This document shows positions 38,565-52,389 of a DNA stretch of 64,000 bases, in pieces (positions within the stretch are counted from its first letter, which is position 1; every line of letters starts with the position of its first letter). A program made the position numbers and the translations under genes. The notes below the pieces were generated by a model that was not told where the DNA came from, made no database searches, and saw nothing but the letters and a program-made list of their open reading frames with translations. This DNA comes from Auanema rhodensis (Eukaryota; Nematoda; Chromadorea; Rhabditida; Rhabditidae). Location: positions 9,000,501 to 9,064,500 of the forward strand of contig OZ059900.1 in NCBI GenBank assembly GCA_964057225.1. The letters run 5' to 3'.

Positions 38565-41500
38565 TTAAACTAGATCGCCTTTTAGCTGGGCAAACTGTAG
38601 ACGTGATCGTCCAGGACTTGGAGATGGCTGGACAAATGTACTCAGATGATGCAATCGGTACTGATCTCTGTATGCTTGATCTGACATTAACCCTCTTGTA
38701 CTCAAAGTGTCTGTATAAGTATTCTCTGGTGGTTCCTGGAAATAGCGTATAGAATTTAAACGTTTTGAAGCTCATGAATCTATTTTAATAATTGTTATGT
38801 AAATTAATTTTTGACAAAATCCAATTCTTTTTTAACATGAAATTTCCTATTAATTAAGAAGACGGATAAAATTTATAATATTATTTCAAGATTAATTTCC
38901 TTGTCATTTCAATTCTATTAGATTAAAATAGAATTTTTGTATTGACTTCCGAACTAATTTACTTTTTTTTGCTTTCATCAGTTTTTGAATGAGATTACTT
39001 TTTAGTAATATATTTTTTAAAAATGAATTCTAATAGGTCTATTTCCTTTTTATTCATGCAAATGCATCACAAAATAGCCTGTTTCTGAAAAAGATTTGAG
39101 TTTAATATGATTTATGATGCGCAAAAGCCCATTATAGGGTATGCATATAACATGCTGAAATTGAGTTAAGCATCTACTTTGGATATATGACATCCGTGAA
39201 TGAACTAATATGTCAAAGCACTTACCGGGTAGAGGATGTTCGAATACGTGATATTGCCAGACCGACCAAGGGTTTCATTCAAATGTGTGCCCATATCTTG
39301 ATCTATAAATTTATAATATATATATATATACATATACATATATATGTTTATATCGCATAATACAGCATTTTTCGGTGAATGACATAGGATAACTTACAAT
39401 ATACTTCGCAGTCTAGAAGATTGTCCTGATACTGCTGTCTATCAAGATGTGGATGCATATTGTTATTTGAATTTATTTCCTAAATAAAATAATCATCTAT
39501 AATTGAATTCATTCAACGTTTCACCAACATTTTCATAAAATAACATTTTTATCTTATTTTATTGAATAAAAATTAAAAATTGAAATATATTGTAAAAGAT
39601 TGTTTCGTCTTATTTTGCTAATGCAACTTACAATCATAGTTTTCACACTGTGATCATCTTCGCTTAAATCATGCATCTCATCATGAGAGGGACCAGGCGC
39701 CTGGAAACAAATTGGTGTGTCATGTTGTTCTATAATATATTGCTATATTGCCCATTACCTGAACCATAGTGCCATACATTTGTACTGGACGCATGCGTTC
39801 ACCATTAATTGCTGTTCGGATAATTGTAGTTTTTTCTGTAAAGTGGTTTTGTATATGAATTATTACAGTTTCTATTTTACGCAATTGTTCAATAGAAAAA
39901 TTAACAAATTTTACCTTTTAGCTGTTTCTGTTGATGTTTCCTATGTATGAAACAGCAGACAATGCAATTACAGAAAAGTAAAATAGTTCCAATAATGATA
40001 TAGTGCAGTTTTTGTAAAACAAATAAGCTGTCGAACTGCAATGACAATGATAAAAAACCATAAAAGATATAATTTTTGCTCACAAATCCATTAACATTAG
40101 CGACAGCCGTGCCATTTTCAGTTAGAGTTGCAGCACTGAAAGCTGGATTCGTCAGCTTTGATGAAAACCCTCGGCCATTAATAGACCTGAGTTTTAAATG
40201 GTAAATAGAAGCTGGTTGTAGTCCTGTCAGAATAACATTCTGAAAAATAATAGTTAAATATAATTATTCATCACAAATAGCGTATAATATATAATATAGG
40301 GTTCTCTATAAGGTATGATTTTTTATAGAATAATTGAAGTTCTCTTTTCTTTGAATTATATAATATTTCAAATAAGCAAACATCAATAAGCGAAACGGCT
40401 TGCATTTCAGAGTTTATTACTTCAGATCGTCTTTCTAACATAAAAACGATATGAAAATTTTCTTATGAAAAATATATGATGTAAAGATAGAGGGAACTGA
40501 TATTTTTTAAGAAAAAAGCAACTCAGAACGAACCGAATGTGATGTGTTTACGCCATGAACAACATCTTCTCCCTCTTTCTGATATCTGATCTCAAATATT
40601 TGATCATAACCGCCGTCAAAGCCTGGTTCCCATAAAATGGAAATGCTTTTCGATGTTGAATTCAACAGCTCGATATCTGTAGGAGCTGCAGGAGCTGAAG
40701 GTGCCACAACCTAAAAAAAACAAAGTTATAAATTTATCAAAGATTGAATGAAGAATATTTGCTAAATGACAACTTACTGGAATAACAAATGAATCCGTTC
40801 CTAAGCTGTTCCTTGCTGTACAACGAACAGGAGTATCAAAATCTTCAGGCGATAAGTTATGAATATATAAAGTACTCTTAAAAGAAAGTTTCAAATTGTT
40901 TTCACTGATATAACAACTTACTTCGACAATTGTATAATTTTGCTGAATATTGTGAATTGTATATTTTGAGTTATTACCCTTTATATTATCTCCATCACGA
41001 TCCCATAAAAATTCAGCATCCGGAACAGCATTAGCCCGGCATCTAGCCCTAGCTTTACCGCCCAAAGGCCCAGCTGCTTTAGCTAAGGACGGAATTTTAT
41101 AAATTCTCGGAGGTGTATTAACAAGCAAATAAGTGTGGCTGACAGCTGATTGACCAATACCATTATTTGCTATACATGTATACTCTCCAACAGTATCATG
41201 AGATACATTAACACGTAATAGAGCGCGCGTGTCGCCAATATATGAAGCATTTAACTAAAAAATGAATTTAAAGAGATCTTTGCTCTGCAATTAAGTACTT
41301 CAGCATTGTTTTTCATCCATTTCAACATTCCAGCTCGATGTGGCTCAGCTTCTATTTCACATTCAATCAGCACTGTTTCACCATTTGAAGCAATTAAAGG
41401 AGATGATATACTGATAATCTGAGAAACATTTATTATTTAACTAGTATAACATTCGATGACTTACCCTCGCTGCGTACTCAACTGTTAAACGAATAGTTAT

Positions 41501-44500
41501 ATTGGTTGTTCCTATACTATTAATTGCACTAACGGTATATATACCAGCATCCGTACTCTGAATTGTTTTACTTTTATTTTCAAGATAATAGCCAATAATA
41601 CCTTAACAATGCGGCCAGTCAATGTAGTTCCTCTGGCAAAAACATTGCCAATAGTGTGATCAAAGGGAATGCCATTCTTTTTCCACCTCCATGCGGAGAT
41701 AGGTGGATTACCTTTAACAGTGAAGTTTTTGCGGAAAAAGTCGCCTTCGGAAACGGTGAAGTCTACTGGACTGTCACCAACAAAGCGAGGAGCATCTGAA
41801 TAAAAATTATAAATAAAAGCGCATTTCAAGAAGTAACTCACAGAAAACATTTAAAGGTAATGAAGCATTTTTTGAGTAAGTCCACACTGGACTAGTAGCA
41901 AAACATCGAACTACTGTTGAATCATGTCCTTCGGTTGGTATAAAAGTTATACTGTTTTCCACGGAGTAGCCCGAGTCATGAACACTAAAAAATAACACGA
42001 TTGTTTTGAGAAATTGAATGTAACTGCGTACGTTTCATTGACAATTGTTTCTCCAGAAGATATGATGGGATTATTTTCCCCATTCGGATAAAAGTGCCAG
42101 CTAATCTCAGCAGGTGGGTTTGAGTTTAAAGCTGAGCATATCAGTTTAATTTCCTTTCCAGCCATGAGTTGTTGATGCTGATTATCATGCAAACGTACGG
42201 ATACTCGTCGTGGTGGAACTAAAAACAAATCAAAGTATTGTTTTAGAAAATATAAGATATATACAAAGAACATTCAGCTGTCGGGTAGTTCGTAATGGTT
42301 CTCTCACAGCAGCATTACTCGCTTCGCAAGTTAGTAGTTGATAATTCATTGATCGTTCCAGGGGAATAGATATGACTGATATCGAAGTGTTACCAGAAAC
42401 AGATGATCGCGCTCCAGGTAGCTAAATAAAAAAATTATTTTATTTTGTTTTATGTATGTGCTAAGCAGTCAGATTTCCTGAGCAGAATGAATCAAAAATA
42501 TTTTTGAGTAGCATTATGCTGGAAAGTGTTTATATAAATATACTGACAATCACATAAGCACAATATTAAGCGCAAATATAGTTATATTTTGATTTTTCTC
42601 AATGTGCGACACAATCACAAGAAATTCAAAAATATAGCTAAGCGATTACTGGAACGTTTTTGGCTTCATGTAAAGATTGCGAAAGCAAACCTTAATTTTT
42701 TTTGGTTTTCGACGACCAGGGGATTTCTGAAGAGTTAGTTTGTTGAATAAAATATTGCGTGTTGGTTAGTTATGTGATATTATAAGTTTTATTATTTTTG
42801 TTAATTTTTTTTAAATACCTTAGCATGTCCACGGAACCATGTTAAATCAGCTAATGGATGCCCGCCAGAAGCTTCACAAGTCACGTTAACAATATCTCCT
42901 TCCATATGAGCTACATCATCTAATCCGCTAATAACAGGAGCACGTGGTGGTTCTGAAGTTATGAGTTTGTTTGACACGAAAACTGTGAAATATTTACCTA
43001 ATAGCTTTATTATATGTTGTCGCGAGGTTGATCCTTCGGGGTTCTGAGCAGTGCATTCCACGGCTATTCTATGTCGTTTGCTTGCAATATCATTCGAATG
43101 TATTGTCAAATTAGACTGAGTTATAATTCCAACTTTCTAAAAATTTTGTTTCGATAATTACAATGAAGCACAATGCAATGCACAAACAGTTTTAATATGA
43201 ATATGACTATCCGTTGCCATAGGCTGTCCATTGATAGTCCACAAAACTTTTGCTGGTGGATTTGAAGGACTGCAAATTAAAAAAATCAAATTTAAAAAAT
43301 TACGATATGATTCACCTTGTTTGGCATTGCACAGATGTTGAATCTCCTAATATGATACTTACATCTCCTGTTAAATCTACGTCTTCAGGAGCATCTTGAA
43401 ATATATAGTTTATTTTGTTATATAGGCATAAATTGCTTACAAGCTACGCTAAGTTTCATCTCAGTTGATAACATATTGGTGAGACCTTTGTTAGTTGCGC
43501 GGCATTCATAACTAGCAGCATTATCACTAGAATCCGCAGTGATCACGTGTGTGTTTATGGTCTCCTGGAAAATTTATATATATAAGGTGTCATGTATTAT
43601 ATTTAAGTTTTGAGCAAAATGTGTGCTACAATAGCTTTGACTTCTTATTTTTTCTTGACTCTTATATGATAAACTAGAATAAGAGATATATAGTGCTTCT
43701 AAAATATTTGATAGATCTCTATTTATTATGAGATTGTTAACATTTAACTTCCAATTTTGTTGTATACAACATATGCTTTAAATTTAAATTTTTAAATTTA
43801 CATAAAAATTTTAATTCGAATTCTTATAGTAAAATATTACATTAAACAATTTGTTTATTCAAGTTTTTCTATGCTTAGTTCCCTCTTTTACAGTTTATTA
43901 GCTTTGTGACAGCTATGTTGTGCCTAGAGAACACTTTAAGGCTGAAACAAAGAAATGGCGGAAAGCTGAAAGCATGTGCGCGCGTAATTGATCGAGAAAT
44001 GAAAAGAACGAAGATAACTCTTCACACCCACATCTAGACAGCAGTTCACATTATTTATATATTTTTTATATCTCAAGAGAATATGATATAGCTTTTTGAG
44101 CAATCTATAAAACATTATGCGATTTATCGTTTCTACGGACAATTATAATAGCCACTTGAACAAAGAACAATGTTCATTTGTTGTGCTTTAATGTTTTTTT
44201 GATTTGAATAATAAAAAAATTTATAAGATTTGTTTTTTTTCTTGTCGGATAAAATTGAAAAATCTCAATTTTTTGATTTATATCAACTTTCAAGTATAAA
44301 TCATGTTTATGGCAATAGCTGACTTTACAAAAAGAATTTCACCGCTCATCAGATTTGAGCAATTTTATGAGATTCAAACGTATAGCGTATTCAATATTTT
44401 AATAAACATAAATATGATATACAACCGTATAACTTTGACCTAAATATATTAAGTTCACTCATCATAATTGCCATTATATGGTCGAAGTTCTCTAGTATTC

Positions 44501-46187
44501 ATATACTATTTTTCAGTTTTGGCTGCTTTTCTCTCATCTATTCTTGCGAATATCCACAGCCCACCCCTGATCAGAAAGTGTAATATAAGGAGAAAGCTGT
44601 TCGTTTTCGATTAGTTTCCCATTTTATTTTTAATACACAGAAACTCAAACCATTTAAAATATTTCAGATAATAACGTAGAAATAAAAATCAAAACTAGCA
44701 GATGGATTTCATATAAATAAGTATTAAAAAACGGAAAACAACAAGAAAAAAATTTAAAACTATTTCAACAGAAGAAAAGTCATAAATAATTCATTGAAGT
44801 GCCTTTAGGAATGCCAGCAGATAAATCTTAGCATATAGCATATTTCAATAATTTATTTTCTTAGTTATGGGAGCAATTACTTTAAACTAACATTTTGCCC
44901 GCCAAAAAATTGCTCACACTAATTCACATTATCTTTTGAATAGTGCTTTTTCACCATATTTCATGTATAGTAATGCCTCTTACCTTGTATTTAGGATCAT
45001 AAATGTATCGATTGCCAATAGGTTTATCTTTCAAATACCAAATAACTGATGGTGGTGGATTTCCTCCATGTACTCGACAGACGAGTGACACATTCTCCCC
45101 TTGTCTGAGATATGTGGAATCATCTTTCGTCGATACAATAGGAGGATCCGATGCATCTGTAAAACAAATGTTCAAAAAAATTAGTTATGAAAAGAGAGAA
45201 AACGAATTTCAGAGCATTCAAATTTGATCAAAAAAAAAAAGAAATGAGAAAAAACTTACATAGTACATTCAGTGTTAAATTGGACTTGATTATAGTGTCA
45301 CTTTGCCTTTGATTAGCCTGGCAAGTAAGAGTTTTTCCGTGATCAGATTTTCTAAAATTGATTACAAAAGACTTTTACTGTTGTTCTAATTTTTATTGCA
45401 TACCGTGGTCTCCAAATCAAATTCGCATAGCTTGTAATAGTCTTGTTGTGATTATATACATTTTTCTTGAAGACATCTTCCGATAATATGTGGCCATTTA
45501 TAAACCTACAGCAAGATTTTGAAAAATACTGCAAATTCTTAACAACAAACCAGTCTATCTCGGCTTCTGGTTTTGTATTGCCAACCATGCATGTGATGTT
45601 TAATGGCGTATTTTCAACCATATTTATCTTAGCACCAGATTTGTGTTCAACAAAATCAACTTCACTTGGTGGTACTAAAAAACCGGTGCTTCCAATAGTA
45701 TATTTAAAAAAATGAAACCTATGACATCGAGATATGCTTGTGCGCGGCTGGGTCCTTCTGATGTGCTCAACATCTGACATTCAAATGGTCCATCATCATC
45801 AAGCGTAACTCGCTCAATTTTCAAATTCAACTCTTCTGGTAGCTTCTAATAATAAATTAAGAATAATAATAGTCTTTCAATTGATTTTATACTTTAATAT
45901 AACTGTATCGATTTTGATGGCCTGCTAGTCGCCCTGCTTGATGAAAACCTAAGAGCTCACCAGTACTACTTTTCCATTGGCTATATCTGTAATTAAAATT
46001 ACTGAATATATTGGCTCTGATAATTGATTTACAATTCGTCGCCTTTAGGTAGTGGGTCAACGGAACAGGTGAACATCACATTCTCCCCAATCAGAACAGA
46101 TACGTTGTGTGGCACTTCTCGAAGAGCCATCTGGCCATACGGCAAGAGCAGACATAGCACAAACAACACACGTAAAGCACCTATCAT
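38565..46187 (-). CDS. syg-2: SYG-2/nephrin-type immunoglobulin superfamily adhesion receptor
   Basis: Twenty-seven minus-strand exons run from an ATG at 46187 to TAA at 38565. Together they give about 1,266 residues, against about 1,270 in C. elegans SYG-2. Order: signal peptide ([17 protein letters not shown]), eight Ig domains with paired cysteines, one Ig-like unit without them (exons 41602-41795 and 41465-41557), a fibronectin III domain (40084-40710), one membrane helix ([19 protein letters not shown], 39915-40035) and a tail of about 165 residues ending GDLV. In C. elegans SYG-2 on guidepost cells binds SYG-1 to place synapses; nephrin is the vertebrate relative. A 36-bp exon (42691-42726) adds a basic segment. 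At exon 42272-42421 the reading frame is one base short at the donor. The spacer 43565-44983 is one 1.4-kb intron. An acceptor ATTACAG ends 19 bases before the ATG. Confidence 0.88.
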
Positions 46188-49100
46188 CTCATAATCTATA
46201 GAATACCTGTAATTACTTCGAAATACATTTGATTTAAGTGAATATGTAATAATAAAGAAGTACAAATAAGAAGATCCTAAAGGTGTTTAAGCGAAAAGGC
46301 ACAAAATAACACCTTTTTTTCCTATGTAGAAAAAAATTCAAATAGGAACTGAATGAACAAGCTCATTAAGACATCGTGATTGTTCGCACAGCAGGTCTTA
46401 GCCATCTGTGACGTGATAGTGAGTCTGAGAATGAGTACAACGATGCAATTGAGTGACAGGAAACCTGTCATGAGGTGTCAAATTAGTACGATACTATCTC
46501 AACAGATTGCCAATTGCCAATAAATGAAAGAAAATAGTTAAAAAATAAATATATTAACAAAATATTTTGAGTATGACTGGGTTTAGGCTACAGAAAATTC
46601 CATTTTTCTACTCATCTGATTCGTGTGTAATGAGTTATCTCTTTTCTTCAAAAAACGTATGAATAAAATTGATGAGTCCAGATGGCTTAACTAGCAATAT
46701 GTGGGAAATATAGAAGAAATAATCGCGTGAAACATTTCAACAACTATTTTGCAAGAACAAAAAGAGATGTAAATCAAAAATTACTGTTTTTTCAAAATGT
46801 TATAAGTTTTTTCTTATTATAATTTAAAATAAAGTCCAACATTGAGAATAGAAACGTATAAGAGGTTTTATTGTTAATTACGGAATTCATTAACTCCCAA
46901 TAGCAGAACATATAAAAAAATTTAATTAAGCTAAAGTATATATTAATATCGGTATAAGAAACATAGAAAAAAAAAGTTTGCTGTAGCTTTGAAAAAAGTT
47001 ATAAAGAAAGAAAAATATTATTAATGAATGTAGTTGTGAACGAAATAAAAAATATAAATGATAATAGTGACTTTATTTTCTGAAAACTGCAATTGCATTA
47101 AGTTTGAATAGTGCTTAAAAGCAACTAAAATCAAGTCAAATAAACTACCACTGCCGTTTGCATAATGCATCACTCTATAGGAAGTAACCACAAAATTGAT
47201 GCTAATCATATGCATATATCAATTCACGTAGAAATAAGCTAAGCAAGTTAGATAATCCAATTCCGGCATTATTTGAGATATAGATATAAGAATAAATGTA
47301 TATATGATATGCATATAGAATAACGATAGTAAGTGAGAAATACATATATATAGAGTATCGACACATTATACATATTTATATATAATATATAATATATATT
47401 TATATACATTGAGAAAATAAAAATGTAGCATTACATATTCAAATTTAGTGTCCTATATTATAAGTGAAATTGAAGAAAAATAATAAAAAAATTAGAGAGA
47501 AATATAAAAGAACAGTACAAGTTTTTTCACTTTCAAATTTTTGTCTTGTGCAAAAAAAAATTCAATGAAAATGATGAATAGCTTTCATGGAGAGCTTTAT
47601 TGCACATTTAAGATATAAAAATAAAACTGGGTGGGATTAGTGAGGGGGGAATGAGAGAGTGCTTGTTTTTTTGTTGATAATCCTCAAATGCTAATGGCAA
47701 AAAAAGGATATAAAAAGAAAAAAAGACATATAAAAGCTAGTAACGTCAATCATTAAAAAGCGCGTCAATCAGTGTAAATCAACGATATTTTTTATGAACA
47801 CTTAAAATCTTCAACTCATTGAAGAAGTTAATGCAGAATGTTCAAGTTTATTGCCATACCAAAAGAACAAATTTTTAAATATTTCACATAAGAAATGGTG
47901 TACAGAATATAAAGTAAATTAATTATATTAACAATATGATTAAAGTGTGGAAGCAGATACCTTTCTTTACATAATCTTGGAAGATTACAATCTTCCATTT
48001 GAATAAAAAATTGTTGAAAGAATATCAAACGCGTTCAAATATTGAAAAATAATAAAATTGAGAAAAGAAAATGAGCAGCTGAGATAAGCAGAAGATAAAC
48101 TCAAAGGGGTCATTGGACAACGATGAGACATCCATCCTTTCGACAACTACAAATCTTTCTCTATCTCTTTCTCCTACCTCTCCTAGGGAGTTGTATTCAT
48201 CCTCTCTCCATTTCATTCAATGTTTTACTTATCTCGCTTTGTCCAGTATCTCTTCACCATACGTTGTATTTCATTTTCTCTCTTTATCTTCTGCATTGCA
48301 AATGGCTGAATGACATATCATACTATCTTTTAGCTCATTTGAAACAACAGAGATCGACCCCTGCTGCTACCTTACTGGCCAAATCACTACCATTATTCGT
48401 TGACTTTTTTCTTCATTTTATCTTCACGTCCGGTTAACTACAACAGGCGGTCGGAACAGTTGCTCATAGCACAATGAGGTCGATGGCTAGGAGATCCCTG
48501 CGGACAGCAATGTATCTTTAAGTAGTGGATGGGCACTTAGATGGGAAAGTATTGTTGAATATAGACATAAGTATTGAACAAATAGTTTAATCATGATTTT
48601 TCTTTTGAAATAACGGAAGTTTGAAATAATATATCTTAATCAGAAAACAATCAAGATGCAAACAATATCATAAATTTTTCAAGTTACTAAATATATAACA
48701 TAATCTAAGTTTCAACATAAAAATTGAAAGTACACTTTCTTATTATAATTATGTTCTTGTTAATCAGTTAAATATGATTGATCGTGTTGACTGCTCTTGA
48801 ACACAAAGCAGGTGATAGCGAAACAACTGGCAAAAATTGATAAAACCGATCGAATTTTAACAATTAAGGTTACAATACTGAATAACAAAAGATTAAAGTT
48901 AGTAACATGAATACAACGGAATAAAACATACAAACTTACAAACATCTTCTTTACTTCTTAGTTCCAAAGAATAGTTTTAACTTAATTTTCGAAGAAGCAA
49001 ATGAGCTGTGTAATCGTGAGGCAAAAGAACGGCAGATAGGATAGTTTCAAATTTGAGTAGCAAATTATTTAAAAATTGTCTTTTTTTAAAACATTTTACT

Positions 49101-52100
49101 ATAAGTTTGTATTTTGTGAGTAAGTATGACAAATGTAAGATATTAATTATATGAATAATATTTCCAATTACGTATAAATTCAATAAAATATTTTATAAAA
49201 AAATATGAATATGGTTATTTCAATAATAACGATGACTTGGCTTTGTATATGTCAAAACTGTTAAGTTTTTGTATCTGGGTGAGAAAAAGATAAAGCAGTA
49301 GTTGGGAATTAAAAAAAATAAAATTGAAGACGAAACTACCGGATATGTTTCTAGTTGTTAAGACAAGAAGCAGTGCGATACATAAGAATTGAAGTTATGA
49401 AGTGTTCCCTCGAGGGAGTTAGCCTCAAGGAGAAAGCTCTCAGATTCGTATGACCAAAATGGACGACCATGGGGAAAAAAGAAAAAAACTATGCGAGTTA
49501 GTATGAAATTGAAAGAGATCTGTGTAGCACAACAAGTGATCCATGAGCATTCAAAGGACAATACAACACTTAAATGACCAGATGCGCTTTGCTTAAGATT
49601 ATTAGCGGTATGTTAGCTTCCAGTATAAAATCAATCCGGTACACATGAAAATTTAACCTATTTTACTCTTTTGGTTCGAATTCAGTGTTTTGAAAATATC
49701 CTTCTTTCTCTCTTTGTGCGTTGAAATTAGCTTTCTAATCATTGTCATAGACCTCCCATTTCATATCCGTACTTTTTCTCTGCATTTAGTCCATCTCATT
49801 CAATGATTCTACAGCTTTATTTCATCTAGCAAACTCATTTGTTTTCTGATGAAAATCAATTGAACATGCTTTTGCTACACTATGTGGTTGGCTATTCATC
49901 AGATGCAGAATACTTTTATATCTCTTTAAAAGAAAGAGTCAACAGACGAAGATAAAGCTATTCGTGCAGTTGTCATCTGAGATGAATTTTGGAAACGATT
50001 CAGATTGATATGTGAACGCATGGTGTCAAGAGCTTAAAATTCAAGAGAAGCAGAATAAGTCTCATATTTTGTGAAAACATAGCAATTTGCGTGAAAGTTT
50101 CATTGAACTAGCGAGAATATGAATACATAATAATATATATATAGTTAGATATATTCAATAAATACTTCTAATAAAAATTTTTTATCATATGAGCTTTTTT
50201 CTATTATAAATAATAAAAAAACTGCAACAGAAAAGAATAACGAACAAAAGATGAGATACAATTTTTGATAGTGGATAGTTAATGTGGCAGATCATAAAAT
50301 GGATAACAGATGAATACTCAAAAGATGCCGATGACAGAGATTAGAGAAAGCGCGGAAAGGAGGAAAAGTGAATGAGAGGATTATGAGATGAACTAAAAAC
50401 AGAGAATTATTTGTAAATGGAGAGGTAGAGAGTTAGCGTTTCAGTGTTAGAGACAGCAAAAGACGAGGTTACTATTTGGCTGTAACATCTGTCATTTGAA
50501 TAATTTTGTTATGTGAAGAGGGATAGGCTACAGATTATAAGGTCAAGTTAAGTAACAGCAATCTAATGATGCTATTAAATGAAGCAACTTGAAAATTAAT
50601 CAATAATTGTTGTTAAAAATGATTAAATGCTACTCACGTTTTCTTTTATTAAGAAATATATATTTATTTATTGTTTAGCACTCACTTATAAACATTTTCT
50701 TGGTGTTGAATTTTTTTAAAATTATATTATTGAAATTTTACTAATTATTTGATTATTCGCTAATAAATGAAAAGATGTTGATGAGAACGAATAATGCGTG
50801 AGGATGCGAGAAAAAGGAAAGGAACCTACTCAATATGTCGAAGGAGGTAGATGACAAGCTTTATAACGTTTTAACGTCTCAACAAGTGTCACTGTGTTGG
50901 GAATGAATTGAAAAAAGGCAGCTGTTGAAACATCTCTGCGGATTTACATGAACAACATTCATTTCATGGTTGACAATTCCTTTCAAGAAGCTGTCATTAC
51001 AATTCAATACGTAATGCCATAAAATGACACCAACATAAATGATATCAGATTTTGAGCTCATTAGATAAGAATCATAAGATCGTGAAGACATGATATTCAG
51101 CTAAACTGCCTAATTACTTCAATGTTAATTAGTAAGTGTGGTTTCATATATATAAGTTAGGTATAGGAATAGTTGCATAAGTTAGCATAACTGAAATGAT
51201 ACAAAGAAAAACGAGCTAAATGAAAAGTTTTTTGGAACACCATTTTAAACAAATCATTTGAAAAAAAACATAAGGAAAGTTAATTTTTTTAGTTGAACAC
51301 TTTCCACCACATTCCAAATTCAAAATTGAAAGGTTTGAAGCAGTTATAAAAGAAGAAGCAGTAAGCGTATGCAGTCATAGGCGGACATCAACCGACGGCA
51401 TTAGGTTGTCTCTGACCGCTTGATTCATTTGACTCTCCAACTAGTTCAATAAATGCAGGAAGATAGCAGTTGAAAAGATGAACCACCAAGAATAAGATGT
51501 TCGGTGAAATGTAATAGTAGTTGTAAGAGTATGCAATTGAGAGATAGTAAAGGAACATCAGAATATGCGAACATAACATAGTAGTAGGAGGAAGCATTTA
51601 TATGTGCATACACATATGGATAGACAAGTGCAATCACTACTGTGCAATTAAAACCACTTTGAACATCCGAAATCAAGAATTTCCAAAGCACTTGAATAAA
51701 TTAACTACAAAGATTGAGTTTGAGGTTATACGGAAAATGATAGTTATCGTGAGACAGACATATATAATACAATATATAAATATATATTATATATATATAA
51801 TATGACATCACAAAAAATGTGAAAATAATAGAAAAAACAGTACTTACAAGAATGAAATATATTGCGAATTTCCAAAATAATATTGAATGGGAAAAGGCCA
51901 CTTCAAAAATTAGATAAACCAATCGTTCATTTAAGATTTAGCCTTGAATGTTAAGAACACAATTATGCATAATTTCCACTTGCCCCGTTAATTGTTTGAT
52001 GGCCCCACAGGGACGTTTCCCTAGTCAAGAAGCTGTCATCAACTCAAATTGTTGCTAAAGCTCTGAAAATGCTAAAATATATTGAAACTTGCAACTAAAT

Positions 52101-52389
52101 TAAGTAAACAAAACAGATTACAAGAATAATTACAACAGGATATTATATTTGAGCAAAAAAAATGTTACTATTCAGGGCATACTATCATCTCAGCATTTTT
52201 ACCGAAACTTTGAAAGATATTTATGAATTATTGTATAAAGGTGCAACAGAGCTGCTTGCCAGCTAATTCAAAGTAACAAACAAACAAATGCATGAAAACC
52301 TTCCAAAACATTTCATATTCACAATTTTTGAACTTTTTCCTCATAACTTAAATAGTTTTTGAAAGAAAGAAAGAATAACTAAGCTATTC
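46188..52389. other. Long region upstream of syg-2, no supported gene
   Basis: About 6.2 kb from the syg-2 start to the satellite. It is mostly AT-rich with TA-rich patches near 47340-47410 and 51755-51800. Several short GC-richer islands stand out, such as about 48440-48530, 49370-49480 and 51370-51460. No open frame in them has splice context or a recognisable product. They are candidates for conserved regulatory elements of syg-2, which has a complex neuronal pattern in C. elegans. Confidence 0.5.

Noticed and set aside
40778-41254. Tiny intron with GTAAGTT donor at 40921 in syg-2
   Set aside because: The nearest acceptor would make an intron of only 17 bases. The exon reads through in frame with a conserved Ig pattern.
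45404-45674. Extra intron in the second Ig domain of syg-2 (GT at about 45547, TAG at about 45513)
   Set aside because: The candidate ends do not keep phase, while the unspliced exon is open throughout and joins correctly on both sides.
49660-49700. tRNA T-arm-like GGTTCGAATTC
   Set aside because: No matching acceptor stem, D-arm or anticodon arm could be placed upstream.
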